NCBI RefSeq assembly: GCF_036226445.1 | Contig: NZ_CP108474.1 | Span: forward strand, 2,666,001-2,730,000 | Origin: Streptomyces sp. NBC_01255 | GTDB taxonomy: Bacteria; Actinomycetota; Actinomycetes; Streptomycetales; Streptomycetaceae | Reading direction: 5' to 3' | DNA: 64,000 nt | Part shown: piece after piece, positions 17,994-25,663 of the stretch | How positions within the stretch are numbered: position 1 is the stretch's first letter | Layout of the letters: every line of letters starts with the position of its first letter | Program-made: the position numbers and the translations under genes | Notes under the pieces: generated by a model | What the model saw: only the letters and a program-made list of their open reading frames with translations | What the model was told of the DNA's origin: nothing | The model's database searches: none

Positions 17994-18895
17994 CGGGGGT
18001 CGGCTCCTGTCAGGTCGAGGAAGGCGTCGTCGAGGGTGGCGTCGGTGACGCGGAGCTGCCCGGCCGTGGCGCCCCGGCGGGCGAGAAGCGAGACGAAGGC
18101 GGCGACGGTCTCGTCGGTACCGCGGACGACGGTCCGGCCGTCCGTCGTCTCCACGCCCACGGCCCCGGGCAGCGCGCCGAGTTCCGCGGGGTCGAGCGGA
18201 GTGGACGCGGCGAAGGAGATCTCCTTGGCGGCGGACGACCGCCCGATCAGCCCCTCCGGAGTGTCGAGGGCGGCGATCCGCCCCTGGTCGATGACGGCGA
18301 TCCGGTCGCAGAGGCGCTGCGCCTCCTCCATGAAGTGGGTGACGAGCAGGACGGTCACACCGCCCGCCCGGACGGACTCGACGAGCGCCCAGGCCTCCCG
18401 GCGGGCGCGCGGGTCGAGGCCCGTGGTGAGTTCGTCGAGGACGACGACCCGGGGATCGCCGATCAGCGCGAGGGCGATGAAGAGCCGCTGCTTCTGCCCG
18501 CCCGAGAGCTTCCCGAACCGGGTCCGCAGATGCGGCAGCAGCCCGAGCCGCTCCGCGAGCTCCTGCCGGTCGGCGGGCCGCTCGTAGAAGGAGGCGTACA
18601 GGTCGAGCGCCTCACGGACGGTCAGCTTGGGCTGGAGTTCGCTCTCCTGGAGCTGGACGCCGAGGACCCGGGTGACCTCGTCGCGCTGCGTCGCGGGGTC
18701 GTACCCGCAGACGCGCACCCGTCCCTCGTCGGGGGTCCGCAGTCCCCCGACGCACTCCACTGTGGTGGTCTTGCCGGCGCCGTTGGGCCCGAGGATCCCG
18801 AAGATCTCGCCCTCGCCGACCTCGAAGGACACCCCGTCGACGACCTTCCGGTCGCCGTACGCCTTGTGCAGTCCCTGCACCTCGATCGCTGTCAT
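17990..18895 (-). CDS. ABC-2 exporter ATP-binding protein (DrrA-like)
   Basis: The 301-residue ATPase has Walker A GPNGAGKTT (about residue 40), the Q-loop VQLQESEL, signature LSGGQKQR, Walker B VVLDELTTGLD and the H-switch VTHFMEEA, followed by a C-terminal DrrA-type extension. Start ATG 18895 gives the family-normal N-terminus; the frame runs on upstream without a signal. It pairs with the overlapping permease gene. Upstream lies a perfect 18-bp palindrome in the region shared with the divergent ABC exporter pair. Confidence 0.94.
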   Translation of the reverse strand: MTAIEVQGLHKAYGDRKVVDGVSFEVGEGEIFGILGPNGAGKTTTVECVGGLRTPDEGRVRVCGYDPATQRDEVTRVLGVQLQESELQPKLTVREALDLYASFYERPADRQELAERLGLLPHLRTRFGKLSGGQKQRLFIALALIGDPRVVVLDELTTGLDPRARREAWALVESVRAGGVTVLLVTHFMEEAQRLCDRIAVIDQGRIAALDTPEGLIGRSSAAKEISFAASTPLDPAELGALPGAVGVETTDGRTVVRGTDETVAAFVSLLARRGATAGQLRVTDATLDDAFLDLTGADPR

Positions 18896-18953
18896 GACCT
18901 CAGCCTGGCGATCCGGCCGGACCGCCGGTATCGGCCATCGCGCTCGAAGCCGT

Positions 18954-18971
18954 ATCAACCGATCGGTTGAT
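18954..18971. promoter_or_regulatory. Perfect 18-bp palindrome (TetR-like operator)
   Basis: ATCAACCGATCGGTTGAT is a perfect 18-bp palindrome in the 155-bp region between two divergent exporter operons. The ACCGATCGGT core is typical of TetR-family operators. No regulator gene lies next to it. Confidence 0.6.
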
Positions 18972-19036
18972 GGCCGGTACGACCCCGGGGGCGAGCCCGG
19001 CGGGAAAACCGGATGAGACGTGTCAGTGGTGAACCG

Positions 19037-19042
19037 TATGGT
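19037..19042 (+). promoter_or_regulatory. Candidate -10 for the ABC exporter operon
   Basis: TATGGT lies 8 nt before the ATG at 19051, and no Shine-Dalgarno is visible. This suggests a leaderless or nearly leaderless transcript. Confidence 0.35.
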
Positions 19043-19050
19043 CGGGCCTG

Positions 19051-20844
19051 ATGCCCGAGAAACCCTTGCCCCCAGAGCCCTCCCCCGACCGTTCGGCGAT
19101 ACGCGTGCTGCTGCGGCTGTGGCCGTACGTCCGGCCCGTGCGGGTCCGGTTGTTCACCGCCGCGATCGTCGCGATCGTCGCCTCCTGCCTGTCGCTCGTC
19201 ATCCCGCTCGTCCTGAAATGGATGGTCGACGGCCCCATCACCGACCGCGATCCGGGCGGCGTGTGGCTGGGGGCGCTCTACCTCTTCCTGCTCGGCATCG
19301 CCGAGGCCGTCCTCTTCGGGTACCGGCGCTGGCTGGTCGCGCGGCCGCTCTCCGGGGTCGAGGCGCGGATGCGGGCCGATCTGTACCGCAGGCTCCAGCG
19401 GCTGCCGATCGCCTTCCACGACCGGTGGGCGTCGGGGCAGCTGCTCTCGCGCGGCACGACCGACCTGATGCTGGTCCGGATGTTCCTGGCCTTCCCCTTG
19501 ACCTTCCTGCTGGTCAACGGTGTGACGATCCTCGCCGGTTACGTGCTGCTGCTCGCCCAGGACTGGTCCCTCGGCCTGGTGCTGCTCACGCCCGTCGTGC
19601 CGCTGGTGATCGTCTGCTCGCTCTTCGAGGGCCGGTACGGGGTCGTGGCGCGTCGCGCCCAGGACCAGGTCGGCGACCTGACGACGGTCGTCGAGGAGAG
19701 CGTCCTCGGCATCCGGATCGTCAAGGGCTTCGGCCGGCACCGCAGCCAGGCCCGGGCCTTCCGGGCGCTCGCGGAGCTGCTGCGGGGCACCGAACTGACG
19801 AAGGCCCGGCTGCTCGCCATGATCTGGGCGGTCATCACCGTCGTACCCGAGCTGGCCATCGGGGCGGCGCTGGTCCTCGGCACCGTGCAGGTCGCGGACG
19901 GGGACCTGTCGGCGGGCACGCTCGTCGCGTTCCTGTCGACGGCGCTCGCGCTGCGCTGGCCGGTCGAGTCGATCGGCTTCCTCCTGGCGATGAGCCAGGA
20001 GGCGGCAACCGCGACGGAACGGTACTTCGAGGTGATGGACGCGGAGGAGGAGCGGGAATCACCCCCCTCCCCCACCCCACCGACAAACGCCCCCGACGGG
20101 GTGCGGTTCGAGGGCGTGTCGTTCCGCTACCCGGACGCACCAAGGGAGTCACCGCCCGTCCTGGACGGCATCGACCTGCACATCCGCCCCGGCGAGACAC
20201 TGGCCCTCGTCGGCGGTACAGGCTCCGGCAAGACGACGCTCACCGCGCTCGTACCGCGGCTGCACGAGGCGACCGGCGGGCGGATCCTGCTGGACGGCGA
20301 GGACATCGCCCTGATGGACCGGGAACGGCTGCGGACCCTGGTGTCGGTGGCCTTCGAGGAGCCGACGCTGTTCTCGGCGAGCGTCGGGGAGAACGTCCTG
20401 ATGGGCGCCGCGGCCGAGGCCGGCGAGCCGGAACTGCGGCGCGCCCTGGGCGTGGCCCAGGCCGACGGCTTCGTCGACCGCCTGCCGGAAGGAACGGCGA
20501 CGCAGGTCGGCGAACAGGGCCTGAGCCTCTCGGGCGGCCAGCGGCAGCGGCTCGCGCTGGCGCGCGCGGTGGTCGGCAAGCCCCGCTTCCTGGTCCTCGA
20601 CGACCCCCTCTCGGCGCTCGACGTGCACACGGAGGCACGCGTGGAGGCGGCCCTGCGGGAGGTGCTGCGCGAGACGACGGCACTGGTCGTGGCGCACCGC
20701 CCGTCGACCGTGATGCTGGCCGACCGGGTCGCGCTGCTCTCGGAGGGACGGATCACCGCGGTCGGCACCCACCAGGAACTGCTGCGCAGCAGCGAGGAGT
20801 ACGCCTGGCTGATGTCCGGCGACGAGGGGAACGAACACCGATGA
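19051..20844 (+). CDS. ABC exporter half-transporter, degenerate ATP site
   Basis: The 597-residue protein has an N-terminal six-helix exporter membrane domain (about 25-310) and a C-terminal ATPase domain. Walker A is GGTGSGKTT and the signature LSGGQRQR is intact. The Walker B ends FLVLDDPLSALD, so the catalytic glutamate is Asp, and the Q-loop glutamine is replaced (VSVAFEEPTLF). The H-switch His is kept in VVAHRPST. This pattern marks the degenerate-site subunit of a heterodimeric exporter such as TM287/288 or BmrCD. The partner gene follows with a 4-bp ATGA overlap. Substrate unknown, probably a drug or lipid. Confidence 0.94.
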   Translation: MPEKPLPPEPSPDRSAIRVLLRLWPYVRPVRVRLFTAAIVAIVASCLSLVIPLVLKWMVDGPITDRDPGGVWLGALYLFLLGIAEAVLFGYRRWLVARPLSGVEARMRADLYRRLQRLPIAFHDRWASGQLLSRGTTDLMLVRMFLAFPLTFLLVNGVTILAGYVLLLAQDWSLGLVLLTPVVPLVIVCSLFEGRYGVVARRAQDQVGDLTTVVEESVLGIRIVKGFGRHRSQARAFRALAELLRGTELTKARLLAMIWAVITVVPELAIGAALVLGTVQVADGDLSAGTLVAFLSTALALRWPVESIGFLLAMSQEAATATERYFEVMDAEEERESPPSPTPPTNAPDGVRFEGVSFRYPDAPRESPPVLDGIDLHIRPGETLALVGGTGSGKTTLTALVPRLHEATGGRILLDGEDIALMDRERLRTLVSVAFEEPTLFSASVGENVLMGAAAEAGEPELRRALGVAQADGFVDRLPEGTATQVGEQGLSLSGGQRQRLALARAVVGKPRFLVLDDPLSALDVHTEARVEAALREVLRETTALVVAHRPSTVMLADRVALLSEGRITAVGTHQELLRSSEEYAWLMSGDEGNEHR

Positions 20845-22691
20845 CGGACACCATCGTCACGACCGAGAACAACACCCCGGCACCCCCCGGGACACCGCCC
20901 ACGGACCCCTTCGACCGGGACGACCTGCCGACCCCCCAGGGGGCGACGGGCACACTCCTGCGTTCCCTCCTCGCCACCCACCGCCTGCGGGTGACGGCCG
21001 CCGCGCTGATCCTCCTCGTCAAGGAGGGGGCGGTCCAGGCGGGCCCGCTGCTCGTGGCGTACGCGATCGACCGGGGCGTCCCGGCCTTCCGCGCGGGAGA
21101 CCACGGCCCGGTGGTGGCGGTGGCACTCGGCTACCTGCTGTGCGCCGCACTCTCGGGACTCCTCCAGTACGCCTTCGTACGGGTGGCGGCCCGCGTGAAC
21201 CAGGACGTTCTCCTGGACCTCCGGGGCCGGATCTTCCGTCACGCCCAGGTCCTGAGCGTGGACTTCCACGAGCGCTACACCTCGGGTCGCCTGATCTCCC
21301 GCTCCACGACGGACGTCGAGTCACTCCGCGAACTGCTCTCGGAGGGCCTCCAGGAACTGATCGGCGTAGTCCTCTCCTTCGTGTCGATCGCCGTCATCCT
21401 GCTCTGGCTGGACCTGGGCATAGGAGCGATGGCCGTAGCGTCGTTCCTCCCGCTCTACCTCCTCGTCCGGCTCTACCGGCGACGCGCGGGCAAGGTGTAC
21501 GCCGAGCGGTCCACGGCGATCGCGGGCGTGATCGTGAAGTTCGCGGAGACGATGAACGGCATCCGCCCGGTCCGGGCGTTCCGCCGCGAACGAACGAACG
21601 ACGCCGAGTTCGCGGTGCTCAACCACCGCCACGAACGCAGCAACGGCGACGCGCTCCTGGAGATGGCCCGCTACGTGGTCGGTTCGCGACTGGTGGCGAA
21701 CACGGCGGTGGCGGGCATGTGCCTGTGGGGCGCGTACAGAGTCGCGGACGGCACCCTCGCCCTGGGCATCCTCGCTGCGGCGGTGCTGTACATGCGACGC
21801 CTGTACGACCCGATCGACCGCCTGGGCATGTTCCTCAACTCGTACGAGTCGGCGGCAGCCAGCCTCGCCAAGATCGCGGGCCTCCTGGCACAGGAGCCGG
21901 GAGTCCCGGAAGCAACGGCACCACGGAAGCTCCCCGAACGCCCGGGCACACCGGGCCGAGAGGTGGTCTTCGACAAGGTCCGTTTCGCCTACCGAACGGG
22001 CGGCGAGGTCCTGCCCACCTTCGACCTGACGATCCCACCGGGCCAGACGGTGGCAGTGGTAGGCGCCACAGGCGCAGGCAAATCAACTCTCGCCAAACTC
22101 CTCTCCCGCTTCTACGACCCCACGGACGGCCGGGTACTCCTGGACGGAGTCGACCTCCGGGACCTCACCACTCCGGACCTCCGGCGAGGTGTCGTGATGG
22201 TCACGCAGGAGGCGTTCCTCTTCTCCGGAACGGTGGCGGAGAACATCGCGATAGGACGCCCGGACGCGACCCGGGAAGAGATCGAGAAGGCCGCCAGAGC
22301 AATCGGAGCGCACGAGTTCATCACGTGCCTCCCGGACGGCTACGACACGGACGTACGCAAGCGAGGCGGCCGCATCTCGGCCGGCCAGCGCCAACTGGTG
22401 GCGTTCGCGAGGGCGCTGCTCGCGGACCCGGCGGTCCTGATCCTGGACGAGGCGACGAGCTCGCTGGACGTGCCGGGCGAACGCGCGGTGCAGCGGGCGA
22501 TGGACACGGTCCTGGCGGGCCGTACGGCGGTGGTCATCGCCCACCGCCTGTCCACGGTCGAGGTGGCGGACCGGGTCCTGGTGATGGAGAACGGCCGGGT
22601 GGTCGAGGACGGCACGCCCGAGATCCTGGTGAGGGGCGAGGGCCGCTACGCGAGCCTGCACCAGGCATGGCGGGACAGTCTGGTGGGCTGA
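20841..22691 (+). CDS. ABC exporter half-transporter, catalytic partner
   Basis: The 616-residue protein has a Pro/Thr-rich N-terminal tail of about 45 residues, six membrane helices (about 60-340) and an ATPase domain. Walker A is GATGAGKST, Q-loop MVTQEAFLF, signature ISAGQRQ, Walker B VLILDEATSSLD (catalytic Glu present) and H-switch VIAHRLST. It supplies the consensus Walker B missing from the upstream subunit, but its own signature deviates (ISAGQ rather than LSGGQ). That is the complementary asymmetry expected in a heterodimer. It is translationally coupled to the preceding gene and ends before a long inverted repeat. Confidence 0.94.
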   Translation: MTDTIVTTENNTPAPPGTPPTDPFDRDDLPTPQGATGTLLRSLLATHRLRVTAAALILLVKEGAVQAGPLLVAYAIDRGVPAFRAGDHGPVVAVALGYLLCAALSGLLQYAFVRVAARVNQDVLLDLRGRIFRHAQVLSVDFHERYTSGRLISRSTTDVESLRELLSEGLQELIGVVLSFVSIAVILLWLDLGIGAMAVASFLPLYLLVRLYRRRAGKVYAERSTAIAGVIVKFAETMNGIRPVRAFRRERTNDAEFAVLNHRHERSNGDALLEMARYVVGSRLVANTAVAGMCLWGAYRVADGTLALGILAAAVLYMRRLYDPIDRLGMFLNSYESAAASLAKIAGLLAQEPGVPEATAPRKLPERPGTPGREVVFDKVRFAYRTGGEVLPTFDLTIPPGQTVAVVGATGAGKSTLAKLLSRFYDPTDGRVLLDGVDLRDLTTPDLRRGVVMVTQEAFLFSGTVAENIAIGRPDATREEIEKAARAIGAHEFITCLPDGYDTDVRKRGGRISAGQRQLVAFARALLADPAVLILDEATSSLDVPGERAVQRAMDTVLAGRTAVVIAHRLSTVEVADRVLVMENGRVVEDGTPEILVRGEGRYASLHQAWRDSLVG

Positions 22692-22731
22692 GACAAGCCG
22701 ACCACCGGGGTCGGCGGCGCACCGAACAGGA

Positions 22732-22866
22732 GTGGGGGACGTGGAGGGGGTCGTGTTCGGGACGTAGAGCGTGATTTGTGGCGCACGAGAAAGGATCAGC
22801 AGATCCGGGACCCGCAAGCGCCGTAAATCATGCAGTCCCGAATACGACCCCCGGAACGTCCCCCAC
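22732..22866. repeat. 135-bp extended hairpin between convergent genes
   Basis: A 53-bp left arm (22732-22784) and a 49-bp right arm (22818-22866) are inverted copies. GTGGGGGACGT matches exactly, then GGGGGTCGT, TTCGGGAC and TGATTT...GGCGC with few mismatches. The 33-nt centre contains a further perfect GGATC-AGCA-GATCC hairpin. It lies between the stop codons of the ABC exporter and the MFS pump and could serve as a bidirectional terminator. Its length and imperfect internal symmetry also resemble a MITE-like element. Confidence 0.75.
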
Positions 22867-22877
22867 GGAACCACTAC

Positions 22878-24371
22878 TCAGGACCGCCCCCGCAACAAAC
22901 CGACCGCCACCCCAGCGGCCACAAGCATCAACAAAGCAGCGCCCAAGGCCGCACCCCCCATGGCGTCGACAAAGGCGCCGCGGGCAGCGTCAAGCACAGC
23001 CGCCGACCCCCCGAGCGCACCCCCCAGAGTCTCCCGGGCGGCGGCGGGAGCCGAAGCGGGCATGGCCGCGGTGTAGACGGCCGCACCGATCGACCCGAGG
23101 ATCGCCATCCCGAGCGCGCCACCCAGCTCCTGCCCCGATTCGAGGACGGCGGCGGCCGATCCCGCGCGCTCGGGCGGGGCGGCGCCGAGGGCGAGTTCGT
23201 TGGCGAGGGTCATGGCGGAGACGAGCCCGGCGGCGTAGAGGGCGGAGGCCACGAGGACCGCCCAGAAGGGCGTGGTGCGGTCGATCGCGGCGAGCCAGGC
23301 GAAGCCGCCGGCGGCGACGAGGAACCCGCCGCCCATGACGTACGCGCGGTCGACCCGACGGGCGAGCACCGCGGCCACCGGAGCGGAGACGAGGACGCCG
23401 ACCGCGGGGACGAGGCTCCACAGGGCGGCCTCGAAGGGGCTCTGGCCGAGGACGGACTGCAGGTACTGGGTGAGGAAGACGGCGAAGCCGACGGTCGCGA
23501 CCATGGCGAGCAGATTGACGAGGACGGAGCCGCCGTAGGCCCGGGTACGAAGGAGCCCGAGGTCGACGACGGGATGGACGAGCCGGGCCTGCCGACGGAC
23601 GAACACCAGGCACAGCACCAGCCCACCGGTCACACCGAGAGCAGGCAGCGGCGCCCATCCACCCTTGGCGAGCTCCTTGATCCCGTAGATGAGGGGCAGC
23701 AGGGCGGCGAGCGAGAGCCCCGCGCTCACCAGATCGAACGGCCCGCCACGGACCGCCGCCTTGGACTCGGGAAGGAGCAGGGGCCCGAGGACGAGGAGAA
23801 GGGCCATCGCGGGCAGGTTGATGAGGAAGACGGACCCCCACCAGAAGTGCTCGACGAGGGCGCCGCTGACGACGGGCCCGAGGGAGATGCCGCTGGCCAT
23901 GACGGAGGTCCACGCGGTGACGGCCTTGGCGCGCTGGGCCGGGTCCTGGAAGAGGTTGCGAATCAGGGCGAGGGTGGCGGGCATGAGGCAGGCGCCGGCG
24001 AGCCCGAGGAGGGCGCGGGCGGCGATCAGGGCGCCGGGACTCTGCGCGTACGCGGCGGCGACGGAGGCGACGCCGAAGAGGGCGGCGCCGCCGAGGAGGA
24101 GCCTGCGGCGCCCGACGCGGTCGCCGAGGGCGCCCATGGTGACGAGGAGTCCGGCGAGGACGAAGCCGTAGGTGTCGAGGATCCAGAGCTGTTCGGTGGC
24201 GCCGGGGTTCAGGTCGGCGCTGATGGAGGGGATGGCGAAGTAGAGGACGGAGACGTCCATGGAGACGAGGAGGAGGGGCAGCATGAGGACGCCGAGGGCG
24301 GCCCATTCGCGCCGTCCGGCGCGGGCAGGCCCGGGTCCGGCGGTGTGGCCGGGGCTTGCGGTGAGTGTCAT
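22878..24371 (-). CDS. MFS drug/proton antiporter, DHA2 (14-helix) type
   Basis: The 497-residue exporter has about 14 transmembrane helices. Family marks are SMDVSVLYFAIPSI in helix 1, LWILDTYGFVLAG, the motif A-like GALGDRVGRRRLLL after helix 2 and the motif C-like SGISLGPVVSGALVEHF in helix 5. ATG 24371 is chosen as the start; the frame extends upstream into the promoter region without a start signal. It is divergent from the GntR-TetR fusion regulator, the classical arrangement for a repressor-controlled efflux pump. The substrate is probably a toxic amphiphile or antibiotic. Confidence 0.92.
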   Translation of the reverse strand: MTLTASPGHTAGPGPARAGRREWAALGVLMLPLLLVSMDVSVLYFAIPSISADLNPGATEQLWILDTYGFVLAGLLVTMGALGDRVGRRRLLLGGAALFGVASVAAAYAQSPGALIAARALLGLAGACLMPATLALIRNLFQDPAQRAKAVTAWTSVMASGISLGPVVSGALVEHFWWGSVFLINLPAMALLLVLGPLLLPESKAAVRGGPFDLVSAGLSLAALLPLIYGIKELAKGGWAPLPALGVTGGLVLCLVFVRRQARLVHPVVDLGLLRTRAYGGSVLVNLLAMVATVGFAVFLTQYLQSVLGQSPFEAALWSLVPAVGVLVSAPVAAVLARRVDRAYVMGGGFLVAAGGFAWLAAIDRTTPFWAVLVASALYAAGLVSAMTLANELALGAAPPERAGSAAAVLESGQELGGALGMAILGSIGAAVYTAAMPASAPAAARETLGGALGGSAAVLDAARGAFVDAMGGAALGAALLMLVAAGVAVGLLRGRS

Positions 24372-24414
24372 ACGGGCAAGGAAGCAGCCCCAGGCGTACG
24401 GGGCCACTCCCGCC

Positions 24415-24490
24415 CTAGTGCACACCGGAAGGAACCCCCAACTCCCCACTTCAACAGGGCGTACACCGTCCCTACCGCACTAGTACACTC
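24415..24490. promoter_or_regulatory. Divergent promoter region with repeated CTAGTRCACWC sites
   Basis: CTAGTGCACAC (24415-24425) and CTAGTACACTC (24480-24490) are near-identical direct repeats. A further GTACAC lies at 24461-24466. TACACT (24484-24489) is a likely -10 box ending 6 nt before the regulator's ATG, so that mRNA is probably leaderless and the site would be occluded by bound repressor. Confidence 0.5.
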
Positions 24491-24495
24491 GCCCG

Positions 24496-25404
24496 ATGAC
24501 GACCGAACCGCCCTACCTGGCGATCGCCTCCGAGCTCCGCCGCCGCATCCGGTCCGGCGAGCTGTCACCGGGCGACCGGGTGCCGTCGACGCGGGCGGTC
24601 ACGCGCGAGTGGGGCGTGGCGATGGCGACGGCCACGAAGGCGCTGGGGGTGCTGCGCCAGGAGGGCTTGGTGCGGCCCGAGCCGGGGGTGGGCACGGTGG
24701 TGGTCGCGCAAGGAAAACAGAACGCGACGCCGGACGCGGAGCCTCTGTCCCGGGAGCGACTGGTCGACGCGGCGCTGGAACTGGCGGACGCCGAGGGGCT
24801 GAACGCGCTGACGATGCGCCGGGTGGCGACGGTGCTCGGGGTGTCGACGATGACGCTGTACCGCCATGTGCCGGGCAAGGCGGAGCTGGTGCGGCTGATG
24901 TCGAACGCGGCCTGCGGCGAGGTGCCGTTGGGGCCGGTGCCGACGGAGTGGCGGGTGGGCCTGGAGCGGGGAGCGCGGTGGCTGCGCGAGGTGTACGCCC
25001 GGCACCGGTGGATGGCGCACGCGATGGCCTCGTTCACGCGGCCGATCGCGAGCCCGAACGCGATGGCGTACCTGGAGTGGGTGCTGCGGTCGCTGCGGGG
25101 CACTCCGCTGACGGACACGGAGAAGCTCCACGCGCATCTGCTGGTCTTCGCCTACGTCCAGGGGCTGTCGATGGCGGCGGATCTGGAGGAGCAGGCGCGG
25201 CAGGACACGGGGATCTCCGACGGCGAGTGGATGGAACAGAATGAGCCACGCTTCGACGCGATCCAGGCGGGTGGGTCGTACCTCGAGCTGAACTCGGTCA
25301 CGGCCGACGGGGCCTACGGTCTGGACCTCGACGCGCTCTTCGAATTCGGGCTTCAGCGAACGCTGGACGGCATCGCGTCCATGATCGACGAAACGTCCGG
25401 TTAA
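24496..25404 (+). CDS. GntR-TetR fusion transcriptional regulator
   Basis: The 302-residue protein carries two DNA-binding modules. Residues about 1-75 form a GntR winged helix (YLAIASELRRRIRSGELSPG, then VPSTRAVTREWGV). After a short linker, about 83-130 form a TetR helix-turn-helix (TMRRVATVLGVSTMTLYRHV), followed by a TetR C-terminal ligand domain. It is divergent from the DHA2 pump with a 124-bp intergenic region and is its probable repressor, released by pump substrates. The ATG at 24496 has no ribosome-binding site. Such fusions recur in actinomycetes, but how the two HTH domains share DNA is not established. Confidence 0.93.
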   Translation: MTTEPPYLAIASELRRRIRSGELSPGDRVPSTRAVTREWGVAMATATKALGVLRQEGLVRPEPGVGTVVVAQGKQNATPDAEPLSRERLVDAALELADAEGLNALTMRRVATVLGVSTMTLYRHVPGKAELVRLMSNAACGEVPLGPVPTEWRVGLERGARWLREVYARHRWMAHAMASFTRPIASPNAMAYLEWVLRSLRGTPLTDTEKLHAHLLVFAYVQGLSMAADLEEQARQDTGISDGEWMEQNEPRFDAIQAGGSYLELNSVTADGAYGLDLDALFEFGLQRTLDGIASMIDETSG

Positions 25405-25525
25405 CGAACACGGACGTACGGGCAGCGGACGAGTTCCGGCCAACTTCCTGACGCACTCATGACAGGTACCCGTCAGTCCTGTCACTCTCTCCCCGGTTGT
25501 TCGTATCGCTGTTCGCCGCTTCACC

Positions 25526-25601
25526 CGAACGTGCCGCACAGCTCCGTACGCGCTCCACAGCTCGGTACGCGCTCCACAGCTTCGAACGTGCTCCACAGCT
25601 C
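25526..25601. repeat. Four 19-bp tandem repeats upstream of metalloprotease
   Basis: Four contiguous 19-bp units (25526-25544, 25545-25563, 25564-25582, 25583-25601) share the pattern CG[A/T]ACG[C/T]GCTCCACAGCT. They end 62 bp before the GTG of the secreted protease, inside its promoter/leader region. They could be an array of regulator-binding sites or a slippage repeat. Confidence 0.88.
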
Positions 25602-25663
25602 TCCTTGCTCTGCCCGGACGGCCCACCCAGTCCGCCGGTACCCCCCTCGCAAAAGGAGTCTGC

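Noticed and set aside
25526..25601. CRISPR-like array
   Set aside because: The 19-bp units are contiguous with no spacers, and no cas genes are present; they are tandem repeats in a promoter region.
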